A DNA stretch of 64,000 nt from JABDMH01 sp965223215 (GTDB lineage Bacteria; Bacteroidota; Bacteroidia; Chitinophagales; Saprospiraceae): assembly GCA_965223215.1 (NCBI GenBank), contig CBDCVZ010000010.1, forward strand, positions 4,340,001 to 4,404,000, written 5' to 3'. Below the pieces are notes generated by a model. That model saw nothing but the letters and a program-made list of their open reading frames with translations. It was not told where the DNA came from and made no database searches. This document shows, piece after piece, positions 53,075 to 61,915 of the stretch. Both the position numbers and the translations under genes were made by a program. Numbering within the stretch: position 1 is the stretch's first letter; every line of letters begins with the position of its first letter.

Positions 53075-53665
53075 CTAAGAGGATAATTGTCTTAAAGAGT
53101 CCTTGATAAGCAGCTCGACTTTATCAATTTTCGGGTTGGCACGGTAGGCATCTGAAATTGCTTTCAATATTTGATTCTTGTTGAAGCCCAAAGCCAACAA
53201 TGCAGATAACGCCTCCGTGCGTAAAGTATTGTCTTTTACAGGCTGGATTACGCCAACGTCTGCGCCCTTGGCAACTTTGGATTTTAGGTCCAAGATAATT
53301 TGCTTCGCAGTCTTGGCTCCGATTCCCTTGACCTGCTTGAAAGTAGCTTCGTCTTCCGCCAAAATGGCTTGCTTTGCATCTGCTGGATTCATGCTAGAAA
53401 GTATGATCCGGGCGGTGTTTGGGCCTACTCCTGAAACGGATAAAAGTTGCACGAAAAGTTCACGCTCCTCCACATCAAAGAAGCCAAATAAGGTCAAACT
53501 GTCTTCCTTCACATGGAGGTAGGAGAATAGCTTTACTGACTCCAATTTCTCAATCTTCGAGTACGTATTGAGCGTGATGTTTAAATGGTATCCCACATTA
53601 CCCGCCTCCACATACAGAAAGGTCGGTGACTTAAAGGTGATCGGTCCTTTGATATATCCTATCAT
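53075..53665 (-). CDS. ruvA: Holliday junction DNA helicase subunit RuvA
   Basis: Holliday-junction-binding subunit that loads RuvB for branch migration. The 196-residue protein has the OB-fold domain I (MIGYIKGPITFKSPTFLYVEAGNVGYHLNI), helix-hairpin-helix domain II (LLSVSGVGPNTARIIL and VKGIGAKTAKQIILDL, about 75-130) and the RuvB-binding domain III (EALSALLALGFNKNQI). The ATG at 53665 is preferred because the family starts with MIGYI/MIAYL; a TTG at 53674 is also in frame. sprA follows. Confidence 0.96.
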   Translation of the reverse strand: MIGYIKGPITFKSPTFLYVEAGNVGYHLNITLNTYSKIEKLESVKLFSYLHVKEDSLTLFGFFDVEERELFVQLLSVSGVGPNTARIILSSMNPADAKQAILAEDEATFKQVKGIGAKTAKQIILDLKSKVAKGADVGVIQPVKDNTLRTEALSALLALGFNKNQILKAISDAYRANPKIDKVELLIKDSLRQLSS

Positions 53666-53819
53666 ACAATTCAATAAGGCATTAAATCCTGTGGTGAATA
53701 GACTTCAGGAAAGTACATCAAAAGTCATACCAATTACAATTTTTTATAACGTTTAAATACTTGATTATCTGTCTATTTTATATGGTCAATAATCATGATG
53801 TTTATAGCGGCGTTCTTGC

Positions 53820-53847
53820 AGGAGGGTGGAGTTAAGCAGCCTCCTGG
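53820..53847. other. Hairpin between ruvA and purD
   Basis: CAGGAGG (53820-53826) pairs with CCTCCTG (53841-53847) around a 14-nt loop, 79 bp before purD. It lies upstream of the candidate -7 element, so it is probably an operator or chance repeat rather than part of the purD leader. Confidence 0.35.
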
Positions 53848-53897
53848 ATCACAGTAATCTTCAGATCAAATGAGTATAGGCAGATGGCGCAAAGGAC

Positions 53898-53905
53898 TAT
53901 CTTTG
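53898..53905 (+). promoter_or_regulatory. Candidate -7 element for purD-murF-alr
   Basis: TATCTTTG, an exact TAnnTTTG match 21 bp before the purD ATG, so the leader would be very short. No -33 TTTG is evident. Confidence 0.4.
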
Positions 53906-53925
53906 CGATTTGAAATCCAAATCTG

Positions 53926-55212
53926 ATGAAAGGTCCGATCAACATCTTAATTCTTGGCAGCGGTGGCAGAGAGCATGCACTGGCTTGGAAAATTGCGCAA
54001 AGTCCACATCTTGGTGAGCTATACATAGCCCCTGGTAATGGTGGTACGGAGGCGATCGGAAGTAATGTTGACTTAGATATCCTTGATGTGCCAGCGATAT
54101 CCACTTTTGTCAATCAGAAGCGCATCGACCTACTGCTCATTGGGCCTGAAGTTCCCCTGGTAGAGGGTCTGGTCGATCGATTGACAGCAGCTATCCCTTC
54201 ACTCATGATCATCGGTCCTACTGCTGCGGGAGCTCAACTAGAAGGATCTAAAGCATTTGCCAAAGCCTTCATGGCTCGGCATCAAATTCCAACGGCGTCC
54301 TATCGTTCATTTGGAGTCGAGGAAATGGAAGATGGCCTTGCGTATATTGACCAACAACCAACACCAATCGTTTTAAAAGCAGATGGACTAGCTGCCGGAA
54401 AGGGTGTGATTATCAGTACTGATCGAGATGAGGCCAAACAAGAGTTCAAATCAATGCTGGCGGGAAAATTCGGTGCAGCTGGGAAGAAAGTAGTCATTGA
54501 ATCCTTCTTGGAGGGCATCGAGTTTTCGGTATTTGTGTTGACCGATGGTACCTCTTATTGCGTGCTTCCCGTTGCTAAAGACTATAAGCGGATCGGTGAG
54601 GGCGATACAGGACTCAACACGGGAGGGATGGGCTCTATCTCACCAGTCGGTTTTGTAGATGCACAATTGATGAGCAAAGTCGCCGCCCAAATCATCCAAC
54701 CAACCATTGATGGACTAAAGCAAGAAAATATCGATTATCGCGGGTTTATATTTTTTGGATTGATCAACGTGAACGGAGATCCATTTGTGATCGAATACAA
54801 TTGTAGGATGGGTGATCCGGAAACTCAGTCGGTGCTGCCAAGACTGGGCAATGATCTGGTAGAGCTGTGTGTAGCCTGTGCCGAAGGGTCGCTGGATGAA
54901 GAAGAAATCAAGCTTGAAAAAGAAACAGTTGCCACGATTGTCATGGTTTCCGGTGGTTATCCTGGGGCATATCAAAAAGGCCTAACGATCGATGATCTCC
55001 CGGAGGATTCAGCAGATCAATTCATCTTTCATGCCGGTACCACGATGAATGGTGAACGTCTGGTGACCAATGGGGGCCGGGTGTTAGCGGTGACCAGCAT
55101 AGGTGACAATCTGACGGAGGCCTTGGCTCGTTCAAACCAGACCGCATCTCAGATCTCCTTTAAGGGGGCCTATTACCGAAAAGACATCGGATTCGACTTG
55201 GCCAAATCATGA
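53926..55212 (+). CDS. purD: Phosphoribosylamine--glycine ligase
   Basis: Second step of purine synthesis: joins phosphoribosylamine and glycine using ATP. The 428-residue ATP-grasp enzyme has the N-domain ILGSGGREHALAWKI, the loop GPTAAGAQLEGSKAFAK, the ATP-binding VLKADGLAAGKGVII, and the HxGT-type segment GDTGLNTGGMGSISPVG; the metal site is near FVIEYNCRMGDPETQ. The C-terminal GGRVLAVTSIG is typical. The stop overlaps the murF-alr start by 4 bp (ATGA), so the two are translationally coupled. Confidence 0.97.
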   Translation: MKGPINILILGSGGREHALAWKIAQSPHLGELYIAPGNGGTEAIGSNVDLDILDVPAISTFVNQKRIDLLLIGPEVPLVEGLVDRLTAAIPSLMIIGPTAAGAQLEGSKAFAKAFMARHQIPTASYRSFGVEEMEDGLAYIDQQPTPIVLKADGLAAGKGVIISTDRDEAKQEFKSMLAGKFGAAGKKVVIESFLEGIEFSVFVLTDGTSYCVLPVAKDYKRIGEGDTGLNTGGMGSISPVGFVDAQLMSKVAAQIIQPTIDGLKQENIDYRGFIFFGLINVNGDPFVIEYNCRMGDPETQSVLPRLGNDLVELCVACAEGSLDEEEIKLEKETVATIVMVSGGYPGAYQKGLTIDDLPEDSADQFIFHAGTTMNGERLVTNGGRVLAVTSIGDNLTEALARSNQTASQISFKGAYYRKDIGFDLAKS

Positions 55213-57671
55213 AATATAATATCTCACAACTAGCTCAAGCGTGCCGTGGGAAAATCATACAGCTAGTCAATGACGATCGCCATCTCTCAAAATTGTTAAT
55301 CGATAGTCGGCAACTCAGCCTTCCGGAACAAACCGTCTTTTTTGCTTTTCAGGGTCATCGCCAAGATGGTCACCGTTTTATTGATGACCTGTATAAAAGT
55401 GGTGTCCGGTCTTTTATCGTCAGCGACTTCAGAGATCTTTCCAACTATCCCGATGCCAATTTTGTTGAGGTCGACGATGTACTGAGGGCTCTACAAGCCA
55501 TCGCACAAGTGCATCGGTTGGGCTTTGACATTCCAGTGATTGGGATCACGGGTAGCAATGGAAAGACAGTAATTAAAGAGTGGTTGGCACAGTTGCTTGC
55601 CGGTGCCATTAAAATCACCAAGAATCCTAAGAGTTACAATTCACAGTTGGGTGTTGCACTATCGATTTGGTTACTGGATCAGTCTACTCAGCTGGGCATT
55701 TTTGAAGCCGGAATTTCGCAGCCCGGAGAAATGGATCACCTGCGAGAAATGATCAAACCTACCATCGGACTATTTACCAATATTGGTACCGCACACGACG
55801 AGGGATTTAGTAGCCGGCCGGAGAAAATCAGGGAAAAGTTAGCCCTGTTTCAGGGGGTCGAGGTGGTATTGCATAGTGCCGATCATCTCGAAATCGTTGA
55901 AGCAGTCGACCAGGTCGGGCTTTCATCATTTACCTGGTCAAGGATGGGTAAGAAGGCCGAAGTACAGATCCATATTGTCAAGCGTCCGACAGGAGGATGT
56001 GACCTCGAATATGTCCACCATGGCAAGACTGGAGTCGTATTCTTACCCCTGGAAGATGGAGCAGCGGTTGAAAATGCCATTCATTGCCTGACTATGATTC
56101 TCTACCTGGGCTTTGATCAACCAACAATCTTGGCGCGCTTTTCCAAGCTAGCCCCAGTGAAGATGCGACTTGAGGTACTGGAGGGTGTGGGGCAATCAAT
56201 CATCATCAATGACACCTACAATGCAGATATCGAGTCGCTCAGCATTGCCTTGGCATATACCAATCAGCAAGCGCAAGGACGATCCAAAAACTTGATCATT
56301 TCCGATTTTGAACAGCTTGCCCTATCACAGAAAGAGTTGCTCAGACGCATTGCCGAACTGGCCACCAGTGTTGAGGTCTCCAGGGTATTTGCCGTAGGTC
56401 AGGAAGTTGCTGGCTTGCAGAAACAGCTGCCTCCAGAGATTGCCATTTACCATTTTCAAAACACGCAGGAATTGATCGCACAGATCTCAGATCACGACTT
56501 TTCCAATCAATTGGTTTTGGTTAAAGGAGCGAGAAGATTTCAACTGGACCGCGTGGCGTACTACCTGAGTCGTCAAAAACACAATGCTGTGTTAGAGGTC
56601 AATTTAGGCGCATTGGCCCGAAATCTGAAGATTTTTGAAGCCCGCCTGAGACCGCAAACGAAGGTTATGGCCATGGTAAAGGCCAATGCGTATGGGAGTG
56701 GAAGCCAGGCGATCGTCAAATTCTTGCAAACGAGAAACGTCGATTACCTGGCTGTGGCATATGCCGACGAAGGAGTCGAGCTGCGCAATCTCAATTGTCA
56801 TCTGCCCATCATGGTTTTAAACCCCGAAGAAGAAAGCATACCGCTGCTCACCGATTTTCACCTCGAACCAGAGGTATATTCTCTACAGCAATTTGATCAA
56901 ATCATCAAGCATCTCAAATCGATGGGTGGTCAATTGCCCATCCATTTGAAGCTTGAAACGGGCATGCATCGTTTGGGTTTTTCAAGTGCGGAAATTCCGG
57001 CCTTGGAGCAAAAGATTATGCAGCATCCAGAGATAGAGGTCAAAAGCATTTTTAGTCATCTGTCCACCAGCGACGATGCCAGTCAACACTCTTTTGCCAG
57101 GCAACAAATCAAGGCCTTTGAGCATATGGCACACGAAATAATGGATCACTGCGGGATTAAACCATTGCTGCACCTTCTCAACTCGAATGGGATTTACCAC
57201 TTCCCGGAGGCCCAGTACGATATGGTCCGACTGGGCATTGGCATCTACGGGATAGGAATGCCATCTGATTTGTTACTTGAAAAAGTGCACACGATGAAAA
57301 CCCGCATTTCTCATATTAGAAAGGTCGGCAAAGGAGCAAGCATTGGCTACGGGAGAGCCGAGATCACAGACCAGGCTCGCACGATAGCAACCGTTGGTAT
57401 CGGTTATGCCGACGGCCTCATACGAAAAGCGGGTAATCGACGTTATGCACTTGTTGTTGAAAACACCCCTGCTCCGATTGTGGGAAATATTTGCATGGAC
57501 ATGACAATGCTGGATGTAACTGGCATCGAAAACATTGCTACTGGGTCTGAGGTGACCGTGTTTGGTCCTAACTTGCCGATTGAACGATTGGCTCAAGCCG
57601 CTGATACCATCCCCTATGAGATCCTCACTGGCCTCTCTAATCGGATAAAGCGCATTTACGTCAATGACTAA
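55209..57671 (+). CDS. murF-alr: Bifunctional MurF ligase / alanine racemase fusion
   Basis: A fused peptidoglycan-precursor enzyme (820 residues) typical of Bacteroidota. The N-terminal part (about 1-455) is MurF: Mur-ligase P-loop ITGSNGKT (113-120), NPKSYNSQLGVALS and the NDTYNADIESL segment; it adds D-Ala-D-Ala to UDP-MurNAc-tripeptide. The C-terminal part (about 459-820) is alanine racemase: PLP lysine Lys491 in MVKANAYGSG, the GMHRLGF segment and Tyr714 in GASIGYGR. No MurF residue seems lost, so both activities are probably real. It is coupled to purD. A terminator is not evident before the next gene. Confidence 0.95.
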   Translation: MKYNISQLAQACRGKIIQLVNDDRHLSKLLIDSRQLSLPEQTVFFAFQGHRQDGHRFIDDLYKSGVRSFIVSDFRDLSNYPDANFVEVDDVLRALQAIAQVHRLGFDIPVIGITGSNGKTVIKEWLAQLLAGAIKITKNPKSYNSQLGVALSIWLLDQSTQLGIFEAGISQPGEMDHLREMIKPTIGLFTNIGTAHDEGFSSRPEKIREKLALFQGVEVVLHSADHLEIVEAVDQVGLSSFTWSRMGKKAEVQIHIVKRPTGGCDLEYVHHGKTGVVFLPLEDGAAVENAIHCLTMILYLGFDQPTILARFSKLAPVKMRLEVLEGVGQSIIINDTYNADIESLSIALAYTNQQAQGRSKNLIISDFEQLALSQKELLRRIAELATSVEVSRVFAVGQEVAGLQKQLPPEIAIYHFQNTQELIAQISDHDFSNQLVLVKGARRFQLDRVAYYLSRQKHNAVLEVNLGALARNLKIFEARLRPQTKVMAMVKANAYGSGSQAIVKFLQTRNVDYLAVAYADEGVELRNLNCHLPIMVLNPEEESIPLLTDFHLEPEVYSLQQFDQIIKHLKSMGGQLPIHLKLETGMHRLGFSSAEIPALEQKIMQHPEIEVKSIFSHLSTSDDASQHSFARQQIKAFEHMAHEIMDHCGIKPLLHLLNSNGIYHFPEAQYDMVRLGIGIYGIGMPSDLLLEKVHTMKTRISHIRKVGKGASIGYGRAEITDQARTIATVGIGYADGLIRKAGNRRYALVVENTPAPIVGNICMDMTMLDVTGIENIATGSEVTVFGPNLPIERLAQAADTIPYEILTGLSNRIKRIYVND

Positions 57672-57684
57672 AATTGTATTTTTG
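57655..57684 (+). promoter_or_regulatory. Candidate promoter for the SurA-like cluster
   Basis: TTTA at 57655-57658, an 18-bp spacer, then TATTTTTG at 57677-57684, an exact TAnnTTTG match 36 bp before the ATG at 57721. The upstream half overlaps the murF-alr stop. Confidence 0.45.
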
Positions 57685-57720
57685 CAACCCAAATTTGATC
57701 CCCTTTCAAAAGGTTAAGAA

Positions 57721-59664
57721 ATGAAGTGTTTGAAGTATGCCTTTTTTCTCGCTTTAATTTGCACTCAATTCTTCTTGCAGGCGCAAGATAAAGTCTTGTT
57801 TGAAGTAGAAGGTGAACCAGTATATCTCGATGAATTTCTTTACATCTATGAGAAAACTAATCGAGATGAGGCCGATTTTTCAAAGGCTTCCATCGAAGAA
57901 TACTTAGATCTCTACACAAAATTTAAGCTCAAGGTGCACAAAGCAAAAGAGATGCAGCTTGACACCATCAAAGCCCTCCAGAACGAACTGGCTGGTTATC
58001 GCAAGCAGCTCGCTGCGACCTATCTGTCGGATAAGGAAGTCTTGAAGAGTCTGACCGAAGAGGCGTACGAGAGAATGCAGCAAGACGTTGATTTTAGCCA
58101 TGTCCTGATTAAGGTCGGCGCCACCGCCTCGAGAGAAAGAGAGGAAGATGCCTATCAGAAAGCACTGACGGTACTAGAGCGTTTACGTGCCGGTGAAGAT
58201 TTGGCCAGAGTGGCTCTGGAAGTGTCACAAGATGCAACCGTGAAAAAAAACGAAGGTAGAATTGGTTTTGTTACTGCACTTTTGCCAGATGGTTTTTATG
58301 AATTGGAGACGGCCCTTTACACCTTGCCGTTAAAAACCTACTCGCGACCGATCCGCAGCAAATTGGGGTATCACATTGTACGAGTGAATCAACGTCGCCC
58401 GGCTCGTGGAGAAGTTGAAGTATCGCAGATTTTGATCCGAACCAAAAGAGGAAGTCGATCAAAAACCAGAATTGATAGCATCTTTCAAGTGTTGGAAAAC
58501 GGAGCAGATTTTGCTACACTGGCTAAAGCGCATTCAGAAGATAAGGCCACCGCACCCAACGGAGGGTATCTGGGCTTTTTTGGCATCAATAAGTACGAAA
58601 GCATCTTTGAGAACACCGCTTTTCGACTCCGTGAGAATGGCGATTACAGCAAGCCGATCAGAACAAGCATAGGGTGGCATATCATCAAGCGTCACAGTGT
58701 CAAATCAAAGCCAGCATTTGAGGAGATACAAAGGAAATTGGAGGCACAAGTGAAAAAAGACGGCCGCTTTGAGATTGCAGAGGCATCGATGCTCGATAAG
58801 ATCAAAGAGGAAAATAATTTTCAACAACATGCGTGGGATCAAGAGCAGTTTCTCGCAGATATCGGTGAAGATTTTTTGACTTACAAGTGGAAAGCTCCAG
58901 CCGAGCACCGATTACAACGGGTCGCAACCATTGGTTCCACTACTTGGACTACCCAAGACCTCCTGGATTTCTTCTCTGGCAACACGGCTACCCGGTTGCG
59001 CATTAATCGTTCGCTCGAACCCCAGGCAGCATTGTCAATGCTTTACGATGAATTTCTTTCAGATGCGATCAGGAATTTTGAAGAAGGTCAACTTGAGGAA
59101 AAATTTCCCGAATTCAAGGCCTTAATGCGCGAATATTCAGAGGGCATCTTACTTTTTGAAGCCACTAAGATGAAAGTTTGGGATCGGGCGTCTGAAGATA
59201 GTGTAGGATTAAAAGCATTTTACCGCAGTCATCAAGAAAACTATTTGTGGCCAGCCCGAGCCAGGGAAGAAAACATTGTCATCCATGACAAAGATATCTC
59301 CGTGGTAAATAAGGTAGTGGCTCAACTGGCCAAGAAGTCATCGGCCAAAGTCCTCAAGAAATTCAACAAAAAGAGAGAGTTACTGCAGATCACCGACCGC
59401 CTCGTTACTAAAGAAGAACTGGATCCCGAATTGTCCTGGGTTAAGTACTCGATGAATACGCCTAACTATCCCGAAAACAGGCAGGTCACGATTGTCAAAC
59501 GGGTGGCAGAAATTGTACCTCCACAGCGAAAAACCCTCGATGAAGCCCGCGGATATATCATTGCCGACTATCAGGATCATTTAGAGAAAGAATGGGTGGA
59601 GAAATTGCGCAAAGAATATAAGGTCGTTGTCTATGAGGATGTGTTAAACAGCATCGTCAAATAA
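57721..59664 (+). CDS. Periplasmic peptidyl-prolyl isomerase with two parvulin domains
   Basis: A 647-residue exported chaperone (signal peptide about 1-21, ending LQAQ). An N-terminal helical SurA_N-like region (FLYIYEKTNRDEADFSKASIEEYLDLYTKFKLKV) is followed by parvulin domain 1 (about 120-225: DFSHVLIKVG and SRPIRSKLGYHIVRVNQ) and domain 2 (about 230-330: VSQILIRTKRG, GGYLGFFG, SKPIRTSIGWHIIKR). The remaining 300 residues are helical with no known domain. It is the first of three related genes; the next starts 7 bp later, so all three should be on one transcript for outer-membrane protein folding. Confidence 0.9.
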   Translation: MKCLKYAFFLALICTQFFLQAQDKVLFEVEGEPVYLDEFLYIYEKTNRDEADFSKASIEEYLDLYTKFKLKVHKAKEMQLDTIKALQNELAGYRKQLAATYLSDKEVLKSLTEEAYERMQQDVDFSHVLIKVGATASREREEDAYQKALTVLERLRAGEDLARVALEVSQDATVKKNEGRIGFVTALLPDGFYELETALYTLPLKTYSRPIRSKLGYHIVRVNQRRPARGEVEVSQILIRTKRGSRSKTRIDSIFQVLENGADFATLAKAHSEDKATAPNGGYLGFFGINKYESIFENTAFRLRENGDYSKPIRTSIGWHIIKRHSVKSKPAFEEIQRKLEAQVKKDGRFEIAEASMLDKIKEENNFQQHAWDQEQFLADIGEDFLTYKWKAPAEHRLQRVATIGSTTWTTQDLLDFFSGNTATRLRINRSLEPQAALSMLYDEFLSDAIRNFEEGQLEEKFPEFKALMREYSEGILLFEATKMKVWDRASEDSVGLKAFYRSHQENYLWPARAREENIVIHDKDISVVNKVVAQLAKKSSAKVLKKFNKKRELLQITDRLVTKEELDPELSWVKYSMNTPNYPENRQVTIVKRVAEIVPPQRKTLDEARGYIIADYQDHLEKEWVEKLRKEYKVVVYEDVLNSIVK

Positions 59665-59671
59665 TCGTTGT

Positions 59672-60520
59672 GTGGCACGTGCAGTAGTCATATGCGTGAT
59701 ACTCCTGCTGCAAGCAAGCTGCAGCATTCGTAGCAATTCACAAGATGAGCTTCTGGCTCAAGTGTACGGCAAACGTCTCTACGCCTCCGAGGTGGCCAAG
59801 GTTATTCCGGCCGGTAGTAGTAATGCCGATAGCATCTTGGCACAAAATGCCTACGTAGAGCGCTGGATAAAAGAGCGTGTCATGATGCATGAGGCTGAAA
59901 AAAATATACCGGCTGATTTAGAAATTGATCAATTGGTTGAAGATTATAAATCATCGCTGGTGCTGCATCAATTTGAGAAAATGGTGGTCGAAAATTCACT
60001 AGATACCGTCATTCCCGAGGCCGAACTGAATGCCTACTACGATGAAAATAAGTCTCAATACCTCTTGGAGTCTACCATTGTGAGGTGCCGTTTTATTCGA
60101 ATTTCAAGCGACATTCCCGTTGATACAATGAGGCAAATTGAAGAATATTGGGAGGGGAAGGATCCAGTCGATTTTGAAAATCTTTTGGAGCTTTGCGAAA
60201 TGTTTGCCAGTAGTTATTACTTAAATGATAGCTTGTGGTATAAACTTGAGTTGATCCAACAGGAGATGCCGGAGGGTTCGATCAATGAAAATGCCATCCG
60301 CAGCAACAAGAACTTCCGCTTGTCGAATGACGACTATTATTATTTTCTTAAAGTCTTTGAAATCAGGGACAAAAAAGAAATCGCCCCGTTAACCTATATC
60401 CAAGAACAAGCATCAAAAGTGATTCTGCACAAAAGAAAAATTGCCCTGCTTGACAAATTGCGCGAAGATCTGTACGACCGGGCTTCTTCTCGTAACAGCA
60501 TTAAACTCTTTACACAATGA
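59672..60520 (+). CDS. SurA-like lipoprotein, no recognisable parvulin active site
   Basis: A 282-residue lipoprotein (leader MARAVVICVILLLQASC, lipobox LQASC). Only a GTG at 59672 can start this leader. It is mostly helical, with SurA_N-like features (LAQVYGKRLYASEVAKVI, ERWIKERVMMHEAEKN, ELNAYYDENKSQYLL). After the helical part the sequence shows a degenerate parvulin-like region (VRCRFIRISSDI, YYYFLKVFEIRDK) with none of the family's GGDLG or H-I motifs, so isomerase activity is doubtful. Tight linkage to two parvulin genes suggests a chaperone role in the same pathway. It overlaps the next gene by 4 bp. Confidence 0.82.
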   Translation: MARAVVICVILLLQASCSIRSNSQDELLAQVYGKRLYASEVAKVIPAGSSNADSILAQNAYVERWIKERVMMHEAEKNIPADLEIDQLVEDYKSSLVLHQFEKMVVENSLDTVIPEAELNAYYDENKSQYLLESTIVRCRFIRISSDIPVDTMRQIEEYWEGKDPVDFENLLELCEMFASSYYLNDSLWYKLELIQQEMPEGSINENAIRSNKNFRLSNDDYYYFLKVFEIRDKKEIAPLTYIQEQASKVILHKRKIALLDKLREDLYDRASSRNSIKLFTQ

Positions 60521-61884
60521 GGTATTTTACCACCTTCTTATTTGCCATTGCCCTCTTTCAGATTTCATCGGCGCAGGAGCGTGCCATCATCGACAAGATC
60601 GTAGCGACCGTAGGTGACGAGGTAATTTTATTATCTGATGTAGAAGAACAGTATGCTTACGACTCAGAACGTGCCGGATCACTTCCTGAAGAGGCGAAAT
60701 GTGCCATCCTTGAGCGGCTAATGGTTCAAAAACTCCTCGTCAACCAAGCAAAGATCGACAGTATCATAGTTGAAGATGATGTGGTCGAGCAGCAGTTGTC
60801 CTCTCGGATTGACTATATCTTGGGTCTTATGAACAATGACGTTTCTCAATTTGAGGAATATTATGGTAAGAGCATCGCTCAGGTGCGGGCAGATATGAGA
60901 TCCGATCTACGGGATCAAATCACTGCCGAGCAAATGCAAAATACCGTCATCGAAAATACCAGAATCACCCCTTCTGAAGTCAAGGACTATTTCAGCAGCA
61001 TTCCTAAAGACAGTTTGCCATACTTTAATTCTGAGGTGGAAATAGGTGAAATCGTGCTGCTGCCGCAGGTAAGTGATGAAGAACGCGAAAAAGCGATCAG
61101 CAAACTCGAGGGTCTTCGCAAACGAATTTTGGACGGCGAGGATTTTGCGACCCTGGCTACGACTTTTTCAGACGACCCTGGATCGGCAAAAGTGGGAGGT
61201 GACTTGGGATTGCAGAAGCGCGGAACGTTTGTGCCTGCTTTTGAGGCTGCCGCCTATAACTTGGAGGAAGGTGAGATCTCCGAAATTGTTGAGTCAGAAT
61301 TTGGGTTTCATTTAATTGAATTGATCAAAAGACGCGGAAATCTCATCCATACACGTCACATTCTAATTAAGCCAGTCATTACAGACGAAGATCTTATCCA
61401 AACCGAACAACGCCTCGATTCAATCCGAGCCGCTTTCCTCGAAGACTCCTTGAGCTTTGAAGAGTATGTAAAGCTGTTTTCGCATGAGAAAGAACAAAGT
61501 TATAATAATGGTGGCAGAATGATCAACCCAGCCTCGGGAAATACTTTTTTTGAAACCGCAGAACTCGATCCAGACATTTTCTTCGCCATTGACACCTTAG
61601 ATGTTGGTGAAATTACCGCACCCATTGAATATACACGACCAACAGGTGAAACTGCCTACCGCATTGTGCTTTTGCAATCACGCACTGATCCACATCAAGC
61701 CAATCTCAAACAAGATTACACCAAGATCAAGCATGCCGCCATCGAAGAGCGAAAGAGCGGGTACCTTGAAAAATGGCTCGAAGAAAAAGTGCAATCGACT
61801 TATGTAGAGATAGACCTACTCATGGAAGACCGATGCGAAAATCTGAAGCGTTGGTCAAAATCTGCACATGTGATCCGACCGTAG
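60517..61884 (+). CDS. surA: Periplasmic chaperone/peptidyl-prolyl isomerase SurA
   Basis: A 455-residue SurA with signal peptide (about 1-19, ending SSAQ), SurA_N domain (IIDKIVATVGDEVILLSDVEEQ, a hallmark opening), parvulin domain 1 (about 165-270: VEIGEIVLLPQVSDEER, GGDLGLQKRGTFVPAF, SEFGFHLIELIKRRG) and domain 2 (about 275-390: THTRHILIKPV-like HTRHILIKPV, NNGGRMINP, TAYRIVLLQ). It escorts outer-membrane proteins to the BAM machinery. It is the last gene of the cluster and converges on clpB with a 31-bp gap. Confidence 0.95.
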   Translation: MRYFTTFLFAIALFQISSAQERAIIDKIVATVGDEVILLSDVEEQYAYDSERAGSLPEEAKCAILERLMVQKLLVNQAKIDSIIVEDDVVEQQLSSRIDYILGLMNNDVSQFEEYYGKSIAQVRADMRSDLRDQITAEQMQNTVIENTRITPSEVKDYFSSIPKDSLPYFNSEVEIGEIVLLPQVSDEEREKAISKLEGLRKRILDGEDFATLATTFSDDPGSAKVGGDLGLQKRGTFVPAFEAAAYNLEEGEISEIVESEFGFHLIELIKRRGNLIHTRHILIKPVITDEDLIQTEQRLDSIRAAFLEDSLSFEEYVKLFSHEKEQSYNNGGRMINPASGNTFFETAELDPDIFFAIDTLDVGEITAPIEYTRPTGETAYRIVLLQSRTDPHQANLKQDYTKIKHAAIEERKSGYLEKWLEEKVQSTYVEIDLLMEDRCENLKRWSKSAHVIRP

Positions 61885-61915
61885 TGCTTCGAAGTCAGAT
61901 GGCCGAAGGAGTGTT

